A stretch of 64,000 bases of DNA from Hydnum rufescens UP504 (Eukaryota > Basidiomycota > Agaricomycetes > Cantharellales > Hydnaceae), in contig MU129077.1 of the NCBI GenBank assembly GCA_014904985.1, positions 62,001-126,000 of the forward strand. The letters are read 5' to 3'. Of the stretch, positions 10,005 through 21,000 are shown in pieces. The notes under the pieces were generated by a model. The model saw only the letters and a list, made by a program, of their open reading frames with translations, ran no database searches and was not told the DNA's origin. The number at the start of each line of letters is the position of its first letter. Within the stretch, counting starts at the first letter, position 1. A program made the position numbers and the translations under genes.

Positions 10005-13000
10005 CTAAATTCCAGCTAGTACTAGTAAACTTGTACTAAAAAATGGTAGCGCCGCATTGTCGCTCTGCGTGCTGAATGCCTCCAATGGCGCCGAGGCACA
10101 TGTGCACAGAAAATACCGCCATACCTGGGATTCCCGACATCAGGATACTTAATCTTCTGAATTACAGAACAAGACGACGTACCGAGAAAGGTTCCACTAT
10201 CCCGCATAATTGAAGCAGTAGTGCACACAAAAATACGGATATAGCGAATGCAGCACTCCCTTCTATTGTTTTTCCCGACGCGTGGGACCAAGGGTGTCTT
10301 CCGAAGCGTTTCCCAGCAACAGGTGCCTACAATCACGGATTTGACTTGAAAATCTCTATAGGAACTTTGCTAACCACCCACCAACGCATTGCCCGCCCCT
10401 AGAACAAGAACACCTGTAAAATCCAGTAGTCTCGACGGGCTATGAGAACATAAATGAGCATTCGGACTGTGACAACACAAACGGCCAACCTCTCAAGCCA
10501 TAGAGGTCCAGCGCATCCAGTGAGAAGGTAAAAATGGCTTAGAATCGCCGAGCCACTGTCCTTCTCATCCAGAAACTCGCTCAGGAATCGGTGTACCGCC
10601 GTGCCGAAGGGATACAGCGCGAAATACCGCATATATTCCGCGAAAATGAACACGGAAAATGCGACGCAGAAGGCCAGGTGAGTAAATGCTGGCTAATATC
10701 ATTCCCCGCTGAGTAACTATGACGCAATCAAAAGGCAGCCACTCACGTCAAGCGCAATCCCAGGGGTAAACATAATGACGGCAAGTGCGTGAAAGAATTC
10801 GCGACGTCCATTGACACTGAAAAACGATACTCGACGCTTAGCTGCACCTAACAAGTCCGTTGCGACATTGGAAAGCCCTGCCCTTCTCGTTCATACTTCA
10901 TCGTCTTCAGTCCCAGCAGTATTCGATCCGTGAGAAGCTGGCGGATATAACATCCGAATGACGTCCACCGCTCACTAATTGGCTGTCCCACCTAGACAAT
11001 GCTGAAAAGCGCCGTCCAAAACCAATATGCAATCAATCCTGGCCGGCTCCAAGGTGATCTGCCCTCTGCTAGCCAGAAAATCATCCACAGCCATGGACTG
11101 CGGCCCTCGAGACACCACTTGCGTCCACGTCCCAATTACGGCACCTACGATTAATAAAACGCCAATGTAGAATCCACTCGCTAAAGCTCGCCGCTGAAAC
11201 TCCCTCTGTTCTGGATATTTCAGCCTCCGGGACGGTTTTTGGGCGATATTACGAGACAAAACGAGCAGCGGGGATAAGAGGAAACCAACGAGTATTGCCC
11301 CCCGGTATCAACGCCAGCTGGAATATGAGCAGTGGTCCTGGGACTCTAAAAGTCTTCACGAATGGCGTAGTTTGGGGCCATATCTGCACGTACACCAGCT
11401 GTCAAATCCCAATAGGATCAGAGGCTCGAGCGGTTTCATACTCGAAATCTGGTAATGTTCACGGTCTCGATGAAGAGAGCAGTTGCCCCTTGAGCCACAA
11501 TACCCACCTCTCCCAGAGTGAAGCCTCCACGAGCGAGGCGAATAAGCAGGCAGAGAGTGAATTGATAGCATGTCGATATGACACAAACATCAAAATTTGA
11601 TCAAGTCTGAGGCTATACGGGTAGTGACTGGAACGCTCCTTCAGGAAACAAGAACAAACCGGGCCAAAGATCTCGGAGGCCAACATACGTATGTCCGAAA
11701 GAACGAAATGCGAGCGTCGTGGAACACATTAGAGCACAATAAAAGAGTGCTTCTCCGAGCTTCGCTTTGAGGGAGCGTGTCACTGATGCCGGCATTGGCA
11801 AAGAATCTTTGTCGGAAACTTGATACTATGAGGCGTAGAAGAAGTACAAAAGAGCACAGAGTTGTTAGTTGGACAAGGGCGCGTCGTGAATGCACCAAAG
11901 CAATCAGGGCAGATGGAGTAAGATTCGAGGTGTACGGCGGATCAACCAGCCAAGAAGGGGTCCGATAAGGCAACGCCTGGGATGACAAGATTGTTGTCTG
12001 ATACAGCATGCTTGCGGCAAGACCTGGACCGATAAGGAGGGCCGTAAGATAATCATTATCACGATTGTGCCTTTTATGCCGCATCAATGAAAAGAAAAAA
12101 ATTACAGGAAACATGCGACGTACCGGTAGTTCCGCGGATCAGTCATGAATACCCAACTCGAGGACCCATACTGCACATGCGAAGACGTCAGAGAGGATCG
12201 TCTTCCCTCGCGATCCCCTGTTCGCCTAGGTTCTTTATGGTGACTAAGGCCAAGGTCATTCAGTTCAACGATCCGCGCAAGGCTAGTTGATAGGGTCCGT
12301 AATAATACGGAGACGGCAGCAGAGAACCCCCCTATGGTAGCTGGCTCTACGTTCGGGATGCGGACCAAATGAATAAATGCCCCATATTGAAGAACAATCC
12401 CCAACGCACGAGTGCTCATCTGTGAGTCGTTGCTTACAGCAAAGCGGTATATTGCTAAAATCAATGGCAGGCATAGCGGAACAGACTCTGCGACTCTTCG
12501 AGAATTATATAACAGATCAAGGACTCTGGAAAATAGATCACTGTGCGTAGTGTTATAGACATAGGTGGGCGATTGGGGAGCGAGAGGGCTGGACAGGTAC
12601 AGTTGTTCTTTATTCCGGACTGGTGACGCGTTGGTCTTGACGAGAGAAAAGCTGTTTGGGGAAATTTGGCAGAGGTACTTGAGGGCTGCCCTTCCGTAGG
12701 TCTGTCTGAAGAATCCGGAATTGACATGGTAGCTGGGTTCAATGGCGAGGTTTTGAGCTGGCCAAGACTCCTCCCACTAGTCCGTGAGTGGGACCGTGAT
12801 GCCCGTCGGTGCTTTCGAGGAACACTACCTTCGCTTTCGCTGCTAAACGTGGATATGGCTCCAGAAGCGCTACCAATATTGTCTAGATTGTTTAGCAGCG
12901 CTTGTCGGGCTCGCATAGCGCGCTTCGCACGTAAATTTGCGGAATTTGCACCACTTGTGGCGGTTTCAGGTGGCGGAGACGGTGATGAATGGAATGGATA

Positions 13001-13084
13001 CAGTTTGAAAGAGTTGGACGGCGTTACAGAATAGATGTGCCGGAAAAGGCGCGAGACTTTCGGCAAACGCCGATCCTCGTGCAC
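10005..13084 (-). CDS. SEC59: Dolichol kinase (Sec59-like), copy A
   Basis: ER membrane enzyme that phosphorylates dolichol with CTP (EC 2.7.1.108), making the lipid carrier for N-glycosylation, O-mannosylation and GPI anchors. On the minus strand the N terminus is a Ser/Arg/Pro-rich cytosolic stretch (12750-13060), then SRVLDPLYNSRRVAESVPL (about 12500-12560) and many hydrophobic segments: SALIALVHSRRALVQLTTLC (11860-11920), GEVGIVAQGATALFIETVN (11460-11520), ASGFYIGVLLIVGAVIGTW (11130-11190). The diagnostic C-terminal part has RREFFHALAVIMF (10750-10810), FAEYMRYFALYPFGTAVHRF, DEKDSGSAILSHFYLLTGC (10510-10580), VGKRFGRHPW...SGKTIEGSAAF (10230-10330) and LEAFSTQSDNAALPFF before the stop at 10005-10007. 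Several short introns are present and some exon joins need frame repair. The start is uncertain; 13084 is the most upstream plausible Met. It converges on HNH copy A, leaving under 80 bases between the ends. Confidence 0.85.
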
Positions 13085-13139
13085 GTATTACAACTTGGAG
13101 TTCTCGGCTTGAGTCACGGAAACACTGAGGCCTGCCATC

Positions 13140-14183
13140 ATGTCTCTAGAGGAAATATCGGGATATTCATCGACATCTCTGAACCACTGGGTCCCACTTG
13201 CATTGAACCTTCGCGACGGCCTTCCCTTCACTTACTCTGAAAGTGCTGTCTCTCACACATCTGCAACAGAGGCCTTTATCACCGGGATAAATCAGCGTGA
13301 CAACTCCCGATGCATTGTCTGTGGTGAGGATGATGGAGTCGTGCTCGAGTATGCGCATATTATCCCCAGAGGCGAGGTGCAGACGGTCTGTCCATCATAC
13401 CTATTACATTTTATTAGTACTCATCAAGCTTGTGAAGTGGGAGGACTTGCGTGCCAGACACTTCATTCCCAATCAGACTAGGTCCGTAATGCGCGAGGGG
13501 AGGAATGGTATCTTGTTGTGTAGGACTCATCGTGGCCAGTTTGATGGATTCCGCTTTTACCTTCGCTGGGTGCCAGAGGTCCGTTAATACCACTCACAGT
13601 ATGGTCGTCTCCACTTTATTATTATTATTTTTCTCTAGGCCAGACGCTTCGTCCTCATAAATCACTCTGGTAAATCCTCATTACAGGCGTTCCACGGTCG
13701 TGCTGTCCGGCTCTTTCCAGGCAGTGGACGCTTGCCATTCCACGGAGCCTTCCTCATCCATGAGATGCGGGTCCGTGGATTTTGGCCTTTCGCCAACGAT
13801 CCTATAATCCCACTTCCCATCCCATGGCAGGCCTGGATCCAGGACGGTCCCGATGGTGCGCAACCTGATGACAACGGCGACAATGCTATGAGAAGTCATG
13901 ATGTCCAGGGCAGCAAAACACATTTCCACCCACTCACAAATGTCGGTCCCTCTACCTCTCGTGCGAAATCTGGGCGAGTTGGACCCAAAATGCATTCAGC
14001 GGACACTGGCCCTCCCCGAACGCTAACCCTGACGAATCCATTCGCAAAGCCTGTGGATCTAGAGATTCTGAAGCGCTCCTTTCATGAACAACCAATTTCA
14101 AACCAGCAGCTGAATCTTGGGAGGGTACTGCAGAGGAGAACATCAAAAAGTGGCAAAGCCGTGAGAGGGGCAATGTCGAATGA
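13140..14183 (+). CDS. HNH-nuclease-domain protein, copy B
   Basis: Better-preserved partner of the gene at 8854. From the start at 13140: SLEEISGYSSTSLNHWVPLA, FNLRD-like block, CIVCGEDDGVVLEYAHIIPR with both cysteines and the catalytic-type His; intron about 13388-13438; WEDLRARHFIP, NGILLCRTHRGQFDGFRFYL supplying the later His residues; intron about 13582-13639; ARRFVLINHSGKSSLQAFHG, LFPGSGRLPFHGAFLIHEMR and DPIIPLPIPWQAWIQDGPDG. Relative to copy A a single base is missing near 14090 (CCAATTTC against CCTAACTTC), which moves the last ~30 residues out of the conserved frame. In that frame the tail would end AEENIKKWQSRERGNVE at 14181-14183; as read it ends at 14199. The HNH fold is a DNA/RNA nuclease or DNA-binding module. 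The start is only 55 bases from the divergent dolichol kinase copy A, so they must share promoter sequence. Confidence 0.75.
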
Positions 14184-14263
14184 AAGTTGCGCTGCATGAC
14201 CTGTTCCGTGAATAAAACTACTGTCATTTGTGCCTTTGCTACTAAGAGTTCTATCACCCTGTC

Positions 14264-15850
14264 CTAATTCCAGCTAGTACCAATAAACTCGTAATAAAAA
14301 ATGGCAGCACCGCATTGTCGCTCTGCATGCTGAATGCCTCCAATAGCGCAGAGGCGCATGTGCACAGAAAATAGCACCATACCTGGGATTCTCGATATCA
14401 GGATATAATCCTCCGAATCACAGAACAAAAGACGACGCACCGAGGAAGGTCCCACTATCCCGCATAATTGAAGCAGTAGGGCACACAAAAACACGGACAT
14501 AGCGAACGCAGCACTTCCTTCTATTGTTTTCCCCGACGCGTAGGAGCAAGGGTGTCTTCCGAAACATTTCCCAGCGACAGATGCCTCCAGTGACGGATTT
14601 GATTTGAAAGCTCTATAGGAACCTTGATAAGCAGGTAGAGAATTGATAGCACGGATAGTACGTTGATATGACACAGACATCAAAATTTGTTAAGTCTGAG
14701 AGTATATGGGCAATGACTGGAATGCACCGCCAGGAAACAGAAGACCGAGCCGGGCCAAAGATCTCGGATGCCAACGTATGTATATCTGAAAGAATGAAAT
14801 GTGATCAATGCGTTCGTCGTGGAACACATTAGAGCGAAATACAAGAGTGTTCTTCGAGCTTCGCTTTGGGGAGCGTGTCGCTGATGGAGGCGTTGGCAAA
14901 GAATCGTTGCTGGAAACTTGAGGCTATGAGGTGCAGAAGAAGTACAAAAGAGCACAGAGTTGTGAATTGGACAAAAGCGCGTCGTGAATGCATCAAAGCA
15001 GTGAGAGCAGATGGAGGAAGATTCGAGGTGTATGGCGCCTCAATCAGCCAAGAAGGCGACCGATAATGCAACGCACAAGATTTTGTTTGGTATAACATGC
15101 TTGCGGACTGATAAGGAGACAGAAGATAACCGTCACCTTTCATGCCACATCAATGAAAAGAAAAATTTAAAAGAAACAGCCGCGCACCGGTAGTTCCACG
15201 AATCGGTCATGAATAGGGGACACATACCATACGTGAGAAGACGTCAGAGAGGATCGTCTTCCCTTGCGATCCACTGTTCGGCCAGGTTCTTTACGGTTCC
15301 GGCCAAGATGAGGGCCAAAGTCATTCAGTTCGACGGTCCATGCAAGACTAGTTGATAGGCGTAATAATATGGAGATGGCAGCGGAGAACCCCCCTAGGGT
15401 AGCTAGCTCTACGTTCGGGCGGCAGACCAAAAGAATAAATATCCCGTATGGGAGAACAATCCCCAACGCACGAGTGCCCATCTGCGAGTCGTTGCTTGCA
15501 GCAAAGCGGTATATTGATAAAGTCAATGGCAGGTATAACAGAACAGACTCTGCGACTCTTCGAGAATTGTATAACGGATCAAGGACTCTGGAAAATAGAT
15601 CACAGTGCGTAGTGTTATAGATATAAGTGGGCGATTGGGGAGCGAGAGGGCTGGACAGGTACAGTTGTTCTTCATTCCGAACTGGTGACACGTTGGTCTT
15701 GACAAGGGAAAGACTATACTATTTGGGGGGATTTTGGCAGAGGGCTTTGAGGGCTGTCCTTCCGTAGGTCTGTCTGAAGAATCTGGAATTGCAGGAGGCG
15801 GAGACGGTGATGGATTCCATTGATACAGTTTGAATGAGAGGTATTGGACA
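14264..15850 (-). pseudogene. Dolichol kinase copy B, internally deleted
   Basis: Second, incomplete copy of the gene at 10005-13084, same strand and order. Recognisable pieces are SRVLDPLYNSRRVAESVLLY (about 15540-15600), LPPSALTALMHSRRAFVQFT (about 14960-15020), then GKCFGRHPCSYASGKTIEGS (14510-14570) and the LEAFSMQSDNAVLPFF-like tail. Compared with copy A about 1.17 kb is missing at 14620 (copy A 10371 to 11541). The lost part holds the RREFFH, FAEYMRYFALYPFG and DEKDSGSAILSHFYLLTG blocks that define the catalytic cytosolic loop. A second deletion at about 15797 removes about 245 bases of the Ser/Arg-rich N-terminal region (copy A 12723-12968), and the stop codon has lost one base (CTAAATTCC to CTAATTCC). 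It cannot encode an active kinase. Confidence 0.85.
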
Positions 15851-16161
15851 GCGGTGAACAGATCCAGGTCCAGGACGTTGGACACTGGCCAAAAAAACAC
15901 GGGCCGATCAAAGCTAACAAAAAGTGCGGCGTGGAAGTACACTCTGACATGACTCAGACATACAATACTGTACATGAGCCCGCAGCGTGTGTAACTCCGC
16001 ACACCCTCCGAATTAAGCAAATGTGGCTACACGCAGGATTGGTCATTTTGACTCGCCATGTAGATCTGCACCGCCATTTTCAGGCTATTCAATAGCGCCG
16101 TTTGGTACGATTTTTAAATCTCTTCCAGATCCTTAGAACAAGAGCTCAGCCCCCATCCCAG
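15851..16161. other. Promoter region of the GS-like gene
   Basis: About 310 bases after the end of the tandem duplication. No conserved frame is seen. The pyrimidine-rich stretch at 16110-16160 (TCTTCCAGATCC, CCCCCATCCCAG) just before the ATG at 16162 is typical of a fungal 5' leader. Confidence 0.35.
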
Positions 16162-17838
16162 ATGTCTTCAGATTACGGTGTCGAGTACACGCCTGCAATC
16201 AGCACCCCCACGCACTTGTCGAACGTTTCATTCGCTAGTCTTCGAAGTACCGTGCAGTACATCCGCCTAACTTGGGTCGATTTCATCAACAACACTCGCT
16301 ACAAAGTGATCCCATATGCTTATTTCGCCAAAGTACTTTCCGCTCAGCGTCCGGGAATTCACGTTCCAAAAGTCGCCTTGGGGATGGTAGAAGTCACCGT
16401 CGCCGAGGGATTCAGTGCGTCTGGCGAGTATCTCTACGTTCCAGACATGAGCACCCTCAGGATGTGCCCGTACGAAACGGGAACTGCCTCTGTGATGGGT
16501 TGGTTCGAAGAAAAGGAGCCGACCCCCGGAAAGACGCTCTCTGCACCATTATGCCCAAGATCGACTTTGAGGCGCGTAGTTGAGTATGCCTGAAAACCGA
16601 CTTCCCCGTTTATTTTCTGCATTTTTGAGTATATCTTTCCCAGAGAGGCGAGGGTCAAGGCCAAAGTCAATTTTCTTGTGGGATTTGAGACCGAATTCAT
16701 TTTACTGTCGTCTACGAATCCCATCGTCCCCGTCAATCAGCACGGTTGGAACAATTCTACTGCCTTACCGTCTGGTTCAGTCGAAGCCAAGGTGATGCGG
16801 CACATTGCAGACGCCTTGAAAGAGGGAGGTGTTGAGCTCCAGATGTATCATGCTGAGGTTGCACCAGGACAGGTTGGCAAAGTCCCCATATCATTGAATT
16901 CAGACTTACTGATTCGTTCGGTCTCAGTATGAGGTTGTGACCGCCCCACTTCCTCCAGTCGAGGCTGCCGATGCCCTCGTGTTCACCCGTGAGGTTATTG
17001 TGAACGTTGCCGCTACCTATGGACTTCGTGCGACATTGGCTCCCCGACTCTTCATGGATAATTGTGCGTTTCCAAATTTTCTCACTTGATATGATGGATT
17101 TAATATAGATTCGTAGGCGGAAGCTCGTCCCATACTCACATTTCGGTACATCCTACTACTGGACCAGCTGATACACCCTACCTTGCCCCCTATGAGACCT
17201 CCTTCCTTTCTGGACTTCTCGAGCACCTTCCCGCCATTCAGGCTTTCACTACCCCGCTTTCCGCATCATATGCACGCATGCTCGACGGCATATGGTCTGG
17301 TGGAACCTACGTCTGCTGGGGAACATACAACAAAGAGGCCCCCGTCAGAGTCTGCAATGCCGGAAGCCCGATCGCGAGGAACTTTGAGGTTAAATGCGTG
17401 GATGGGCTGGCTAATCCGTGCGCGATGATCGGTTATGTTGGCACTGGAATTGGGCTAATGGGATCCTTAGGCATCTCGCTCTGGCAGCCATGTTGGCTGC
17501 AGGTGCAAATGGCGTCGAGCAGTCTTCGCCACTTACTATAAAGGATCTAAGCGATGTTGGTGCCGCCCAGTTGAGTCCGGAAGCTCGACTTGCGCACGGA
17601 ATCACCACTAGGATGAGCTTGACCTGGCAAGAGGCGAGACAGAAACTGGTGGAAGACCGGGTCCTGTGCAGTGCCCTGGACCCAGAGCTTGTGGAGGCAT
17701 ATCTCAGCACCAACTTGGTAAGTTCGACGGTTCTGGTTTTAGCGGGAACCACGGTGATAAGTCTTCATGTAGACTCTAGAGAAATGGGTCGAATCCGACA
17801 AGGAGATGTCACAGAGAAAATTGGTGGAACATTATTGA
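16162..17838 (+). CDS. Glutamine-synthetase-like protein (FluG C-terminal type)
   Basis: Cytosolic protein with a glutamine synthetase fold (gamma-glutamyl ligase type), like the GS half of fungal FluG but without the amidohydrolase half. The start ATG at 16162 gives MSSDYGVEYTPAIS. Exons then read STVQYIRLTWVDFINNTRYK (beta-grasp domain, 16240-16310), VPDMSTLRMCPYETGTASVM (about 16440-16500), VGFETEFILL (about 16678-16710, the metal-binding Glu strand), GVELQMYHAEVAPGQ and YEVVTAPLPPVEAADALVF (16830-16980), SSSHTHISVHP (about 17128-17160), FTTPLSASYARMLDGIWSGG (17245-17305) and ARNFEVKCVDGLANP (17372-17413). After an intron it reads HLALAAMLAAGANGVEQ, and a last exon EKWVESDKEMSQRKLVEHY ends at 17838. 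Five or so short introns all have consensus sites and I see no frame break. The usual active-site Arg block RFELR is weak here (NFEVK), so true glutamine synthesis is not assured. Confidence 0.85.
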
Positions 17839-18013
17839 GCGAGTAGTTACACAATTCACGTAGAGTGGAGGCGACAATAGTTCATTTCAAGTTCCTGGTT
17901 GAAGTCACGCGAAATTCTATTTCGGCACATCCCGAAGCTCTCGTACAGTATCCAAGTGATACGTCCTCCTTTCTACCAGGCACCTGCATCCTGCAATCCT
18001 ACCCCTGCCTGTT

Positions 18014-21000
18014 ATGGGGCGCATGCGAGTGCTTTTGGCGACTGCATTAATTCTGTTTGACTATGCTGTGGAAGCCCGCAACTCATCGTTCGCCCTTCTC
18101 CGCCCTATTGACGATGCGAAGGGTACGCCGGATTGGACGGCACCCCCAGTTAATCTAGGTTTTATGGCATGATATCTTCTAAGGTTATAGATGTGTACCC
18201 GTACTAATGGGAGCTTGAAACAAGGGTGGTAATAATGATCCAGGCGAGTCAGAAGTCTATGGGCATCCCAATGTTATCGGTGCTCATTCATTCCGCAACA
18301 GATGGCAAATGTCCTCCATGCTTCAACTGTTTGCTGCCGGCTTTCACCTGCGGCCAGGTATAATCCATTGGATCACGGGCGCTCGACTTTTGATTCTCAC
18401 CTGCTTCCCGTCCGCAGTTCGGCGAATGCAATCCATACGACGGCCAATGCAAATGTCCGCCTGGCTTCGGAGGAATTGACTGCTTGACTCCACGTACGTA
18501 TTCTTGATCCTCCTTCGGACCTTGCTTCCAATTCACCTACGCTTTCAGAGTGTGGCTCCCTGGCTGACGGGACCCATCGATACCCGCGGCCCGACGGTGA
18601 AGAGTGTGGGTGCAAAGATGGGTGGGGAGGTATTAACTGTAACGGTGAGAATAGAACCGTGCTTTGCGTTGATTCTTGATACTCATTTCCTAGAGTCTTC
18701 CAGTGTGCCAACTGGATAATGCGTGTAGCAGATTCCCTATCAGTGGAATGGCCGCCCCTTTCGATAGCGAGGTGGAACAAAACATGACATGTTACAAAGG
18801 CGGCGACACAGTAATCCATAACTATCAGATGTGCGATATTACTAGTAAGTTCATAAATTGCGTCACGTGCTGGTATTGAAGCTGAAGCGATCCACTTGGT
18901 AGACCGCAAAATTTTGGATATGCTTCCCGGCCGACCCCCTCAGGTCACATTTTCGTGTAACCGAGCCGATGAAACTTGCGGGTTCGAGTTCTGGATCGGC
19001 AAGGTTGAATCTTTCTATTGTGCGCTGGATACTTGTACCACATCTATTGATGTGGGGTATGACGGGAATATCACTTCGTATAAATGTGACCACATCAAGT
19101 GCAGTTGTATCCCCGGCAAGATGCTTTGTGGGGAGGCAGATTCTATCGGTGCGTCCATTCCTTCCGCAAGAAGCAGTCGGGTGTGCTTATCGTAGTGAGT
19201 AGATATATCCGAATTCCTCACGGACAACATCAAAGGGCCGGCGTCATTTAGCTGCACCACTGGCTCAGGCTGCAAATTTGAGGAACCAGAAATGAATCAG
19301 CTGATTAACGACATCTTCGGGGATCGATACATTACACTTGATTGCGAAAGCGGCGAATGCTTGCATTATACTCAAGTCCCAGGATATCATGTGCGCAGAA
19401 ACTAAATACCCACCTTATCCGGTCTCCAACCTAACACCTGTGCCTAGAAACCTGAGCGACCGAGGACCTCCCAGTGGGTTGCCTTGAGTGCTGCTGGGGC
19501 AGGCCTCATTTTTATCATAGCCTCTGCTTGTGAGTTCTCTGCATATCCTAGCCTAGCTTTGTGCTGATTCCTGTTCCTTCTACAGCGCTTTGGTACATCG
19601 GTCGTACTCATTCTCATCCTGAAGGATTTGGCCACAATTCGCCTGCCAGCAGATGAGACATCCCGATTATGATTGACCACGTACCAGCTTCTCTTCCGTT
19701 TCTCTGATTTGTTCTACAGTATCGGGATCGCGTCATTTTGGATGGAATAACAGGCCACCCAAACCTGGTCAAGTAATGGCATTATGGGTGCATCGGGTGC
19801 AGGAAAATCCCATTTATTAGACATATTAGCCGAAAGCAGAAACGGGCCGTCGTCCTGGGGACACGTTCGTCAATGGTCGATATGTCGAGGATGGTGCATT
19901 CCGAAAGGTGATGGGTTTCGTCGATCAAAGAAGTACGCCTCATGAGCACCTTGACGGTATACGAGACGGTGCTGTACTCCGCGCTTCTGAGGTTACCGAG
20001 GGACATGAGTTTCGAAGCAAAGAAGTTCAGGACGTTGGAGACGATGCACGAGTTGGGAATCTTGGGGATAAAGGATTCAAGAATTGGGGATACCGGTGAG
20101 TGGCTCCACCCAATGGATTTTAAAGCCTAACGTATTCCTCTTCAGGCAAACGATCAATATCCGGCGGGGAGAAGCGACGAGTATCGATTGCTTGTGAACT
20201 AGTGACTAGTCCATCTATCTTATTCTTGGACGAGCCCACCAGTGGTATGATTCATGTTAATCTTTGTCCACGTGCTTGCTGATCAGACCTCTATTTTCCT
20301 TCAAGGGCTGGATTCGTTTAATGCGCACAACGTTGTGGAAAGCCTCGTGTCTTTGGCGCGGGACTACAATCGCACTGTTGTATTCACTATTCATCAGCCG
20401 CGCAGTAATATCGTAGCCATGTTTGATCATTTGGTCCTCCTGGCGAAGGGAAAATTAATCTACTCCGGTGAAGTGTCGAAGTGTCACGATTACTTTGTGC
20501 GGATTGGGCATCCCTGTCCTCCAGGATTCAATATTGCAGATTTCTTGAGTAAGTGCTCTTCTGGATGCACAATTTTGGTAGCCTCATGATTTGTTTGTTA
20601 GTCGATCTCACGATGCAGATAGAGACAACGTCGCCTGGGCCTTCAGGAACCCCACTCGAGAGAGAAGTGTCGGATGATGGGCGCCACTTCGTAGATGAAG
20701 AACAGGCTCTCCCGCGAACGTCCTCTTCCCAAACGCCTTCTCATCCCTCGGGTTCCAGTCACAGTCAAGTGAATGCAGATTTGGACGTGCCGCGATCGCG
20801 TACGCGTCCCAGTTCTATTGCAGACTCAATATCTGCCGTAACCAAGAATGTTGGAAATGGTGCAGGCAACTACATCAAGCGCAAGACTTCGCAGCTCTTA
20901 GACGCAATTTCATCGGGCTCAACAAAGGGCAACGGAGGTTCTACAATGTCACCACAGTTAGCAGCCCTCGTTCAAGCATACTACGATAGCGACATCGCCA

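Larger units (their letters stand above)
8854..15850. repeat. Direct tandem duplication of an HNH / dolichol-kinase gene pair
   Basis: Unit A is 8854-13084 and unit B is 13140-15850. Each has an HNH gene on + converging on a dolichol kinase gene on -. Nucleotide similarity is high along the shared parts, for example around 10480-10560 versus none in B (deleted), and 11700-12000 versus 14760-15060. Unit B is shorter because of two internal deletions in its kinase gene. The HNH half of A has lost a key His while that of B keeps it. The kinase of A is full length while that of B is gutted. Confidence 0.85.

Noticed and set aside
12666..13034. 122-codon plus-strand frame
   Set aside because: Antisense to the Ser/Arg-rich N-terminal exon of dolichol kinase A and missing from the deleted copy B.
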